A model generated the notes under the pieces. The model saw only the letters and a list, made by a program, of their open reading frames with translations, did not search any database and had not been told where the DNA came from. DNA of 64,000 bases from Clostridiaceae bacterium. Lineage in GTDB: Bacteria; Bacillota; Clostridia; Lachnospirales; Lachnospiraceae. The position numbers and the translations under genes were made by a program. The stretch covers positions 45,605-109,604 of the forward strand of contig JAGZXV010000002.1 of NCBI GenBank assembly GCA_018378255.1, written 5' to 3'. Positions 8,580-15,922 of the stretch are shown here, in pieces. The number at the start of each line of letters is the position of its first letter. Position 1 is the stretch's first letter.

Positions 8580-8608
8580 TTGACATTTAAAATGTAAGCG
8601 ATTACAAT
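8580..8608 (+). promoter_or_regulatory. Promoter of the cupin-TRAP-URO-D operon
   Basis: TTGACA (8580-8585), a 17-base spacer and TACAAT (8603-8608): essentially a consensus sigma-A promoter, overlapped by a cre-like site and followed at once by operator units. Confidence 0.75.
8593..8606. promoter_or_regulatory. cre-like site (CcpA binding)
   Basis: TGTAAGCGATTACA fits the catabolite-responsive consensus TGWAANCGNTNWCA at every position. It covers the promoter spacer and most of the -10, so CcpA binding would repress. CcpA itself is not in the window. Confidence 0.65.
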
Positions 8609-8610
8609 CT

Positions 8611-8649
8611 GTTTTAAGAAAACGTTTTAGTAAAACTTTTTAGTAAAAT
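8611..8649. promoter_or_regulatory. Three contiguous 13-bp operator-like units
   Basis: GTTTTAAGAAAAC (8611-8623), GTTTTAGTAAAAC (8624-8636) and TTTTTAGTAAAAT (8637-8649) abut without a gap, starting 3 bases after the -10. The middle unit is shared with the regulator's promoter. An alternative reading is a palindrome centred on the CG at 8623/8624 (AAAACGTTTT), closer to usual LacI-family operators. Confidence 0.6.
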
Positions 8650-8690
8650 GTTTTATAGCTAATATAAATGGATAGTCAGGAGGATTTTCT

Positions 8691-9497
8691 ATGGGACAGC
8701 TTGAAATTGCCAGAAAAAACGGAATTGCCCTTTTTCCGGTACTGCACGCGGCGGATCACATGCGCTGCGAGCTTCCAATGCTTTTGGGTGAAATCCCGGG
8801 AGCCAGTGTTTATTATCACACAATACTTGAAAGAGATACGCTCGCTTATGAGGCGGAATCCAATACCCTCAGAACCATTTTTCTTCTGGACGGCGTGCTG
8901 GAGATCAAAAACTGCACAGGGATTCATAAGCTGAGGGAAAAAGCCGTCTATACGTCCGATCCGGATCAGAAGCTCACAATTACAGGCACCTGCTGCTCTC
9001 ATTACCTGGAAATCCTCTGGACTTTAACGGACACGGCCCGGAAACAGCTGGATGAAAAGAGAGCCCAGCTGCCTTATGTTCAGCAATATGACGAATGCGA
9101 GCAGTACCGGGAGACATTTAAAAGCCAAAAAACCATCAGCCGTTCCATCATCGACCATCACCTCCTTCCGGGATTCTGCATGGGATCCAATGAAGCTTAC
9201 GGACCGGACCGGGTTAAACCCCACGCCCACCCGCTGCTGGACCAGTTTTTCTTCAGCTTTCCGGATAATGATGTGAATCTCTTGATCGATGATAAGATAC
9301 AGCCATTGGAGGGCAATACTCTGATCCACATCCCTCTGGGGTCCGATCACGGGGTAGAAATTCCTGAAGGAAAGAAAATGCATTATCTGTGGATCGATTT
9401 TATGACGGACAGAAAAGGGCTGGATTATTTAGACGAAGTACATATAAAAACAGGCGTAAAAGAACGGTTTGATGAAGACAACCGGATTACAAGGTAA
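8691..9497 (+). CDS. Bicupin-like protein of unknown function
   Basis: 268 aa, ATG 8691 preceded by AGGAGG. Two beta-rich halves resemble cupin folds. The C-terminal half has a metal-site-like KPHAHPLLDQFFF followed by a second motif around HIPLGSDHGVEIPEGKKMHY. The N-terminal half has fewer His residues and is more diverged. Cupins of this layout include isomerases, oxygenases and sugar-acid-binding proteins. Position as first gene after the LacI-controlled promoter suggests it acts early on the imported substrate. I do not recognise an exact family. Confidence 0.7.
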   Translation: MGQLEIARKNGIALFPVLHAADHMRCELPMLLGEIPGASVYYHTILERDTLAYEAESNTLRTIFLLDGVLEIKNCTGIHKLREKAVYTSDPDQKLTITGTCCSHYLEILWTLTDTARKQLDEKRAQLPYVQQYDECEQYRETFKSQKTISRSIIDHHLLPGFCMGSNEAYGPDRVKPHAHPLLDQFFFSFPDNDVNLLIDDKIQPLEGNTLIHIPLGSDHGVEIPEGKKMHYLWIDFMTDRKGLDYLDEVHIKTGVKERFDEDNRITR

Positions 9498-9511
9498 AAA
9501 GGAGTGAGAAC

Positions 9512-9847
9512 ATGGCGTGTTTTGTAAAAAAAAGTGATGTGAAAGAAGTTGTTTCAGGACATGGTCACGGTTCCTGGCCGATGCTGGGAGAAGATCAGGG
9601 ATGCGCCAACGGATGCGCGGCAGGAATCAGCTATTACAGTTCCTGTGACTACACACCGGCGGCGGTTCATGACGACCAGGAAGGATTTTATGTGATTTCC
9701 GGGAAAGGCCGGGCCAGAATCGGAAACGAGGAATTTGAGCTGGTTCCGGATATGGCTTTTATCGCCCCGGCAGGCACCGAGCATCAGATGAAAAGTGAAC
9801 ATGCGGATGAACCGGTCGTTGTATTCTGGTTCCACGCACAGGCATAA
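9512..9847 (+). CDS. Small single-domain cupin protein
   Basis: 111 aa, 14 bases after the bicupin gene with AAGGAGTGAG upstream. The cupin motif 1 region reads AVHDDQEGFYVISGKGRARIG near residues 50-70, where the usual HxH is HDDQE, and motif 2 is PAGTEHQM near residue 90. Such proteins are often isomerases or binding proteins for sugar acids. The altered first motif leaves the metal ligands uncertain. Part of the same operon as the TRAP transporter. Confidence 0.8.
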   Translation: MACFVKKSDVKEVVSGHGHGSWPMLGEDQGCANGCAAGISYYSSCDYTPAAVHDDQEGFYVISGKGRARIGNEEFELVPDMAFIAPAGTEHQMKSEHADEPVVVFWFHAQA

Positions 9848-9876
9848 AACCAATAAAGAAAAGTGAGGAGAATGAG

Positions 9877-10980
9877 ATGAAAAAATTATTAAGCGTTATA
9901 TTAGCGGCAGGTTTAACAGCAGGTTTGCTGACAGGATGTTCCGGTGGAAATACTGCACAGTCATCAGGAACCGGGGCAGGTGCAGCGGCAGACGCAGGAA
10001 ATTCCGGGGACGCGGCTTCTACGGAGAAAAAGGAAGGCGCTAAGACAGCAGTAGCGGCGGACGCCTATGAAATCATGTGCGCATATGAGAACAACCCAGG
10101 GGAGCCGGTGGACCTGGCCTGCCAGTTCTGGAAAGAAAAATTGGAAGAACTGAGCGGCGGCACCATGACTATGACATTATACCCGTCCAGCCAGATGGGA
10201 AATAAAAACCAGATCATCGATATGGCCCTTGCAGGCGATCCCATCATCACGATCGGTAATGATTCCTTCTACGCGGACATGGGAGTCAATGATTTTAACG
10301 TGACATTTGCACCTTTCTTGATCCATGGCTGGGAGGATTTCGATACCCTGCATGACAGCGAATGGTATCAGGATAAAGTAAACCAGCTGGAAGGGCTGGG
10401 ACTTCATCTTGTCAGCAACAACTGGAGATATGGAATCCGCCATCTGCTTTCCAAAAAGCCGGTTCAGTCCATGGCAGACATCAAGGGCATGAAGGTGAGA
10501 ACTCCCAACAGTACCGCCGAAGTTGACGCATTTGTGGCAATGGGCGCAAATCCAACCCCTATGGCGCTCAGCGATGTGTACACAGCTCTTCAGCAGGGCA
10601 CCATCGATGCGGTAGAAAATCCGCTGGATGTGCTTTATAACAATGCATTCCACGAGGTAGTGACAAATCTGACCCTGACAGGCCACGTTTATATCAATGC
10701 GTCCTGGCTGTTTTCAGAAGATTTATTTAACCAGATGACGCCTGAACAGCAGGGATGGTTTTTGGAATCCGGCGAAGCGGCGGCAGACCATTTCAACGAA
10801 CTGGTAGACCAGGCAGCCGCGGATGCGCTGGAGCAGATGAAGGCCAAAGGGGTTACTGTGTATGAGATCAATCCTGACGATTTTGCACAGGCGACGGATA
10901 ACTTTGCCCAGCTGGATGATTTCAAAAAGACTTGGTCCGCAGATAACTATGAAACCGTAAAGAAGATTCTTGGAAGATAG
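9877..10980 (+). CDS. dctP: TRAP transporter solute-binding lipoprotein (DctP family)
   Basis: 367 aa. A lipoprotein signal peptide ends in a lipobox (LLTGC, Cys21), followed by an Ala/Gly/Ser-rich tether and a DctP domain. The signature stretch around SMADIKGMKVRTPNS, with the conserved Arg that binds a substrate carboxylate, and the following DVYTALQQGTIDAVENPL are present. It delivers a carboxylate to the DctQ/DctM membrane pair encoded next. Substrate unknown; the neighbouring cupin and URO-D genes suggest a sugar-acid-like or methylated compound. Confidence 0.93.
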   Translation: MKKLLSVILAAGLTAGLLTGCSGGNTAQSSGTGAGAAADAGNSGDAASTEKKEGAKTAVAADAYEIMCAYENNPGEPVDLACQFWKEKLEELSGGTMTMTLYPSSQMGNKNQIIDMALAGDPIITIGNDSFYADMGVNDFNVTFAPFLIHGWEDFDTLHDSEWYQDKVNQLEGLGLHLVSNNWRYGIRHLLSKKPVQSMADIKGMKVRTPNSTAEVDAFVAMGANPTPMALSDVYTALQQGTIDAVENPLDVLYNNAFHEVVTNLTLTGHVYINASWLFSEDLFNQMTPEQQGWFLESGEAAADHFNELVDQAAADALEQMKAKGVTVYEINPDDFAQATDNFAQLDDFKKTWSADNYETVKKILGR

Positions 10981-10989
10981 AGCGAGGAA

Positions 10990-11487
10990 ATGATGAAAAA
11001 AGTTATTAATTTTATTGTTAATCTGGATCTTTATATCGCCTGCGTGACTCTGGTCGTGCTGATCCTGATAACATTTACCGGCGTAATTTCCAGATATTGT
11101 TTTAACGCCCCCTATACGTGGGGGGAAGAAATGCAGTTATTCATGATCGTATGGACAATCTGGTTTGCAGGAAGCGCTTCCTGCCGTTACGGACAGCAGA
11201 TCTGCGTGGACATGGTTGTGGATCTGTTCCCGAAGACATTCCAGAAGGTGTTGGAAGTGGTGATCTATATCATTTCTGCTGCGCTCCTCTTCTACCTGTT
11301 TAAAAAGGGGATCGTCTATGTACAGCAGCTTTATAAAACAAACCGGACGACTGAAATTCTGCACATTTCCAGAGCGCTAATCTACTCCTGCGTTCCCATC
11401 TGCAGCCTTTTGATGATCGTCAACATGACTTATGCTACCTGGTGTTCCGTATTCGGAAAGAAGAAAAAGAAGGAAGGAAATGAATAA
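10990..11487 (+). CDS. dctQ: TRAP transporter small permease (DctQ family)
   Basis: 165 aa with four predicted membrane helices and the DctQ pattern RYCFNAPYTWGEEMQLFMIV followed by WFAGSASCRYGQQICVDM. It starts 10 bases after the binding-protein gene and overlaps the large permease gene by 8 bases, indicating translational coupling. DctQ is the accessory membrane subunit of the Na+-driven TRAP complex. Confidence 0.92.
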   Translation: MMKKVINFIVNLDLYIACVTLVVLILITFTGVISRYCFNAPYTWGEEMQLFMIVWTIWFAGSASCRYGQQICVDMVVDLFPKTFQKVLEVVIYIISAALLFYLFKKGIVYVQQLYKTNRTTEILHISRALIYSCVPICSLLMIVNMTYATWCSVFGKKKKKEGNE

Positions 11488-12766
11488 TACGGTTTTAATA
11501 TGCGCGATAATCCTTTTGATTTTTCTGTTTTTGAAAATGCCGGTGTATTTGTCCATTTTATCGGCCTCCGTGGTGTATTTCTTCTTAAATACCACCACAT
11601 CTTCCCAAATGATCGCCCAAAGGGTGGTTTCCGGTATGGAAAGCATTCCTCTGCTGGCAATTCCATTCTTCGTATGCGCCGGCATCCTGATGAATTACGC
11701 AGGCGTTACAAAACGGATCATGGATTTCTGCAGCGTTGTGACAGGAAGGATGAACGGCGGCCTGGCACAAGTAAACGTGCTCTTATCCACTCTGATGGGC
11801 GGCTTGTCCGGGTCCAACATCGCGGATGCGGCCATGGAAGCCAAAATGCTGGTTCCTGAGATGGAGCAGAAAGGCTATTCCCGGCCATTTTCCACCGTGG
11901 TAACCGCCATGTCATCCATGATAACACCGTTAATTCCGCCGGGAATCGGTATGATCGTCTATGGATCCATTTCCGGTGTATCCATCGGCAAGCTGTTTGT
12001 GGCTGGAATCAGTACGGGCGGGCTGCTCTGCGTCGCCATGATGATTCTGGTGTCTATCATCTCCAGAAAAAGGGGATATAAAAGGCTGCGCGAAGAAAAA
12101 ATTACAGCCTCCCAGCTGGGTACGGCCATTAAACCGGCCCTGCTGCCCCTGTGCCTGCCGATCATCATCATCGGGGGCATCCGGATCGGCATTTTCACCC
12201 CCACGGAAGCCGGTTCGGTGGCTTTGATTTACGCTTTGATTCTGGGACTTTGCTATAAAGAAATCGACGCCAAAGGAATCCGGGACAGCATCAAGGAAAC
12301 CGCCATCACGACTGCTAATATCATGCTGATCGTGGGCGCGGCATCGGCGTTCGCCTGGATTTTGACCAAAGAACAAATTCCCCAGACTTTGACTGAATTC
12401 ATGGTATCCCATATCCACAATAAATACTTATTTTTAATCATCGTCAACATTTTCCTGCTGCTGGTCGGCATGTTCATCGAAGGCAATGCCTCGCTGATCG
12501 TTCTTGTACCGCTGCTGGCGCCGATTGCCAGGGCCTATGGCATTGATGATATCCATTTTGCGATGATGTTCATTTTTAACATAACCCTGGGAGCGGTGAC
12601 GCCGCCAATGGGAATTCTGATGTTTGTCACCTGTGGAATCACGGACTGTAAGATCAGGCAGTTCCTTAAGGAATCGCTGCCATTTTATCTGATGCTGTTC
12701 ATATGCCTGATGATTCTGACATTTATTCCCGGCTTTTCAACCGGACTTGTGAATCTGATATATTAA
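11480..12766 (+). CDS. dctM: TRAP transporter large permease (DctM family)
   Basis: 428 aa from ATG 11480, with AGGAAGGAA upstream; an upstream in-frame ATG at 11432 lies inside dctQ and has no ribosome-binding site. About twelve hydrophobic helices. DctM landmarks include GGLSGSNIADAAMEAKMLVP, SSMITPLIPPGIGMIVYG and ITLGAVTPPMGILMF. It is the transport channel of the Na+-coupled TRAP importer, operating with the two preceding genes. Confidence 0.94.
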   Translation: MNNTVLICAIILLIFLFLKMPVYLSILSASVVYFFLNTTTSSQMIAQRVVSGMESIPLLAIPFFVCAGILMNYAGVTKRIMDFCSVVTGRMNGGLAQVNVLLSTLMGGLSGSNIADAAMEAKMLVPEMEQKGYSRPFSTVVTAMSSMITPLIPPGIGMIVYGSISGVSIGKLFVAGISTGGLLCVAMMILVSIISRKRGYKRLREEKITASQLGTAIKPALLPLCLPIIIIGGIRIGIFTPTEAGSVALIYALILGLCYKEIDAKGIRDSIKETAITTANIMLIVGAASAFAWILTKEQIPQTLTEFMVSHIHNKYLFLIIVNIFLLLVGMFIEGNASLIVLVPLLAPIARAYGIDDIHFAMMFIFNITLGAVTPPMGILMFVTCGITDCKIRQFLKESLPFYLMLFICLMILTFIPGFSTGLVNLIY

Positions 12767-12778
12767 AGGAGATTATTC

Positions 12779-13918
12779 ATGACATCGAGAGAACGATTAT
12801 TATGTGTGTTAAGGGGGGAGACGCCGGACAGGATTCCGGTCAGCCCCTTTGTACAGGAGGAATATCTGTCCTACTATTTTAACAAAAAAGACACCAGCCG
12901 CTTATATGATGCGGTCGAACTGGCAAAGGAGCTGAATTTTGACCTGATTACCAGACAATACGTTAACCCCACGCCCTATTTTGTACAGAGAAGCTTTGAA
13001 AACTGGGAAGTGGGCGAGACGAAAGAAAAGGTGGGGAGCAACTATGTGAGAACCACCACGATTAAAACTCCGGAAGGGGAATTGAAGCAGGTGGAGGCCG
13101 CGGAATACAATGAGAAGATTTTAAGCGGGATTCATTTCAGTACGGTGGAATATCTGATTAAGTCGGAAGAGGACTTTGCGCTGTTTAAAAAATATTGTCC
13201 GAAAAGGGAACAGCAGGATATCGACCACATCCTGAAACAGGGACGGATTTCAAAGGAAACCGTGGGGGATCTGGGGATCACCTGTCCATGGGCCATCGGC
13301 GGGGTGTACAACCTGGTGGCTACCTATATGGACGTACAGGATATGCTGTGCGACGCTCTGACAGATGAAAATTATTACAGTGATTATATGAACTTTTTTA
13401 CGGACATGGTGGCTGAAGATTACAAAATCTTTGCCGAAAGCGAATTTGACGCCGTGGGAATCCAGGGAAATATCGCAAACGGGGCCATTATGGGAAATGA
13501 TTATTTTGAGGAATTTGTACTGCCTTATGAGCGTAAGGCCATACAGGTTCTGATCGATGCGGGAAAACCAACCATCTATCATAACTGCGGCAATGCAACA
13601 CAGTTGTATCCCTCTTATACTAAGCTGGGAATTACGGTTTGGGAGACGGTTTCGCCTAAACCCCAGGGGGATAATGTGCTGGCGGAGGCGAAAGAATATT
13701 TTGGTGATAAACTGATCCTTTCCGGGAATTTCGACCAGGTGCATTTCTTAAAGGAAGGCGGACCTGAAGAGATTGAACAGGCGGCTTATGAACAGATGAT
13801 GGTTGGAAAGCAGGGGGCGCACTATATCTTTGCCTGCTCTGACTATCTGGAAATCGGCACGCCGGTAGAGAATGTGAAGGCGCTGATTAGGGGGGCGAAA
13901 AGAGGGGCGGAAATGTAG
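12779..13918 (+). CDS. URO-D family protein, last gene of the TRAP operon
   Basis: 379 aa, 12 bases after dctM with AAAGGAG upstream. URO-D fold, with TIYHNCGN at residues 265-272 (His268, Cys270) as the probable metal site, as in corrinoid methyltransferases. The N-terminus (MTSRERLLCVLRGETPDRIP) is typical of the methyltransferase-like branch rather than HemE. Genes of this type often sit in catabolic operons of gut clostridia, function unproven. It is only distantly similar to the URO-D protein at 870-2129. Ends at a terminator. Confidence 0.82.
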   Translation: MTSRERLLCVLRGETPDRIPVSPFVQEEYLSYYFNKKDTSRLYDAVELAKELNFDLITRQYVNPTPYFVQRSFENWEVGETKEKVGSNYVRTTTIKTPEGELKQVEAAEYNEKILSGIHFSTVEYLIKSEEDFALFKKYCPKREQQDIDHILKQGRISKETVGDLGITCPWAIGGVYNLVATYMDVQDMLCDALTDENYYSDYMNFFTDMVAEDYKIFAESEFDAVGIQGNIANGAIMGNDYFEEFVLPYERKAIQVLIDAGKPTIYHNCGNATQLYPSYTKLGITVWETVSPKPQGDNVLAEAKEYFGDKLILSGNFDQVHFLKEGGPEEIEQAAYEQMMVGKQGAHYIFACSDYLEIGTPVENVKALIRGAKRGAEM

Positions 13919-13955
13919 GAATTGGGATACGGGGGAATGGAATATTGGGGAATGG

Positions 13956-13996
13956 AAAGTCCACACTCGGGAGGAAAACCTGGGGGTGGGCTTTTT
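13956..13996 (+). terminator. Terminator of the TRAP operon
   Basis: AAAGTCCACAC pairs with GGTGGGCTTT across a G-rich loop and is followed by T residues. Confidence 0.6.
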
Positions 13997-14016
13997 GAGT
14001 AGGGACATTAAGATGA

Positions 14017-14199
14017 ATGCAGGTTGCCGTAACTATTTATGCGGATGGCGATGAAATCTACAGCTCTTCACCAATTGGTGCAAATGATTATCCCGAAGAG
14101 ATCGATGTAAATATTTCAGGCTGTGAACAGCTGGAAATATTATTTACCGGAGCTTATAAGGCACACTACTTTTTAGGTAATATCAAGCTTTATAAATAA
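14017..14199 (+). pseudogene. NPCBM-like carbohydrate-binding domain fragment
   Basis: The 60-codon frame reads VTIYADGDEIYSSS, then EEIDVNISGCEQLEILF, then YFLGNIKLYK. This resembles the C-terminal half of an NPCBM (galactose-mutarotase-associated) domain: a beta strand, then DVSG-x-LKL, then a final strand. A stop codon precedes the ATG directly, there is no ribosome-binding site, and no catalytic domain is attached. I read it as the remnant of a larger glycosidase or surface protein. A short genuine protein is less likely. Confidence 0.45.
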
Positions 14200-14223
14200 T
14201 TAATCAAATAAATCAGCACTATG

Positions 14224-14272
14224 CCTCCTTAGGTCCGCTTCATACAAGCGGACTTAAGAAGGCTGTTTTTTT
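14224..14272 (+). terminator. Rho-independent terminator
   Basis: A stem of about 17 bp with GTCCGCTT/AAGCGGAC at its core (14224-14240 with 14246-14262), a 5-base loop, and a run of seven Ts. Confidence 0.8.
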
Positions 14273-14420
14273 ATCCCGGAAATTCGGAATAATATGTATT
14301 TCAGCCGTTTGACATTTCCATATACAAAGCTTAGAATGAAAATGCAATACACTGGGCCTCCGGCTTAGCCGGACAGACCTTTTGATACAGACCAAAACCG
14401 AAAGATGAGGTTATTTCAAG

Positions 14421-15215
14421 ATGAATAAAATTGTTTTCAGTGATGTGGACGGCACCTTATTAAATCCCGAATGCAAAATAACTCCTCTGACAGAAACAGC
14501 CATAAAAAAATTACAGGAAAAAGACATTCCTTTCGTTATCATATCCGCGCGAAGCCCTTCCGGCATTTATCCGATCCTGGAGGAATATCACTTCAAGTGC
14601 CCTATTATTTCATACAGCGGCGCATTGATTTTAGATGAGAATAAAAACGTGCTCTTTCACAAAGGGATTCCAAAAGCATACGCCGGGAAAATCATAGAAT
14701 TTATTGAGAACAGACATTTTGACCTGTCCTGGTGCATTTATTCCCTTGATGAATGGTTCGTAAAGGATAAAAGCGATCCCAGAATCATAAATGAAGAAGC
14801 TGAAGTGAAGGCCTTTGCCAGACAAGGTTCTGTGGACTGTATAACCGGCAGCGAAGTCAGCAAGATTCTATGTATCTGTAATCCGGAGGAGATATTGGAA
14901 ATAGAGAAAAATCTTAAAGAAGCATTCCCGGGCTGTTCGATTGCCAAATCTTCCGACTATCTGTTGGAGATTATGGAAAAAGGTATTACTAAGGCTGCTG
15001 CAATCCGCACATTAAGTTCTATATGGGATTTCCAATTATCTGATGCCATAGCTTTTGGCGACAATTATAATGATGCTGAAATGTTGGAACTGGCAGGACA
15101 TGGATTTTTGATGGGCAATGCCCCTGATGAATTAAAGAAAAGGATCCGGCTGCATACCTGTGATAACAGCCACGATGGAATCTATCATGCCCTTTCAGAG
15201 CTGAAAATCCTATAG
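14421..15215 (+). CDS. Cof-type HAD-superfamily phosphatase
   Basis: 264 aa. HAD motif I is DVDGTLLNPE near residue 8 with the nucleophile Asp, motif II is IISARSPSG, and motifs III/IV are the Lys in KGITKAAA and GDNYNDAEML near residue 214. The large type IIB cap is typical of Cof/YbiV sugar-phosphate or cofactor phosphatases. A GATGAGG precedes ATG 14421 at rather long spacing. Flanked by terminators, so monocistronic. Substrate unknown. Confidence 0.9.
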   Translation: MNKIVFSDVDGTLLNPECKITPLTETAIKKLQEKDIPFVIISARSPSGIYPILEEYHFKCPIISYSGALILDENKNVLFHKGIPKAYAGKIIEFIENRHFDLSWCIYSLDEWFVKDKSDPRIINEEAEVKAFARQGSVDCITGSEVSKILCICNPEEILEIEKNLKEAFPGCSIAKSSDYLLEIMEKGITKAAAIRTLSSIWDFQLSDAIAFGDNYNDAEMLELAGHGFLMGNAPDELKKRIRLHTCDNSHDGIYHALSELKIL

Positions 15216-15251
15216 GCAATTGTAATGAAAGGATAACTTTTTTACATCAAA

Positions 15252-15281
15252 CGTGAAGGCATTTTCCAAAATGCCTTCACG
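15252..15281. terminator. Bidirectional terminator, GAAGGCATTTT family
   Basis: CGTGAAGGCATTTT (15252-15265) pairs with AAAATGCCTTCACG (15268-15281) around CC. T-rich sequence lies on the outer side of both arms. It separates the convergent HAD and LUD genes and has the same core as the hairpin at 3705-3762. Confidence 0.8.
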
Positions 15282-15288
15282 CTTTACA

Positions 15289-15867
15289 TTAAAACCCCAG
15301 GTCTTCATCGATCAGATACACCAGAAATCTCCCCTTCTCTCTCACATACCCAACCGTCAGATAATAACAGCACATCCTCCTCTCCAAATGACAGTTATAG
15401 CAGTTTCCTTTCTTATAACAAGGAAGCTCAAACTTCTTTCTTTTTCCCGCACACAAAGGCGCTGCCACTGTCTTAAGCCTCTGTACAGCCGCCTCCATAT
15501 CGGGCACAATCTTTTTAACAGAAGCGATCACTATCACTTTTTCCGGCCCATATGCAAATGCTGCCACCCGGTTTCCCGTCCCGTCAACCAGAAACAGCTC
15601 CCCCTGTTCCGTCACCGCTGCAACACTGCTGAGGTAAATATCGGACTGAAAGCTGCTTATAATATTCCGCCTCCGGTCATCCGCCTTATCTGAACAATCC
15701 AGATAATAAAAGTTCTCCTCGTGCAGCCAAGAACGGATTCCCAGCTGATCCAGTGTTTCAGAGCTGCCTGCCGCCACCCATGATTTTTCAGGAATTTCAT
15801 GGGTGAGGGCGGTTATCAGTTCTTCGCGGTTTTTAACATATTCACATCGGATTCCATTTTTGCCCAA
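15289..15867 (-). CDS. LUD-domain protein (LutC/YkgG, DUF162 family)
   Basis: 192 aa from TTG 15867. The LUD fold is shown by VAAGSSETLDQLGI near residue 30, SSVAAVTEQGELFLVDGTGNR near residue 85 and the family-typical C-terminus with CYKKGNCYNCHLERRMCC and a final LIDEDLGF. The true start may be upstream: in-frame codons continue to an ATA at 15909, 7 bases after GGAG, giving MIEKIERIKRTVNAL, which looks like a normal LUD N-terminus. No ATG, GTG or TTG lies between. Last gene of the leftward carboxylate operon, 13 bases after the flavin oxidoreductase stop if ATA is used. The role in that pathway is unknown. Confidence 0.8.
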   Translation of the reverse strand: MGKNGIRCEYVKNREELITALTHEIPEKSWVAAGSSETLDQLGIRSWLHEENFYYLDCSDKADDRRRNIISSFQSDIYLSSVAAVTEQGELFLVDGTGNRVAAFAYGPEKVIVIASVKKIVPDMEAAVQRLKTVAAPLCAGKRKKFELPCYKKGNCYNCHLERRMCCYYLTVGYVREKGRFLVYLIDEDLGF

Positions 15868-15922
15868 TGCGTTTACCGTTCTTTTTATTCTCTCTATTTT
15901 TTCTATTATTGATCAGCTCCAA

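Noticed and set aside
15253..15693. Rightward 146-codon frame starting in the terminator hairpin
   Set aside because: It runs antisense to the LUD gene and begins inside a hairpin. A similar frame starts at the 3.7-kb hairpin, so it is a by-product of the repeated stem.
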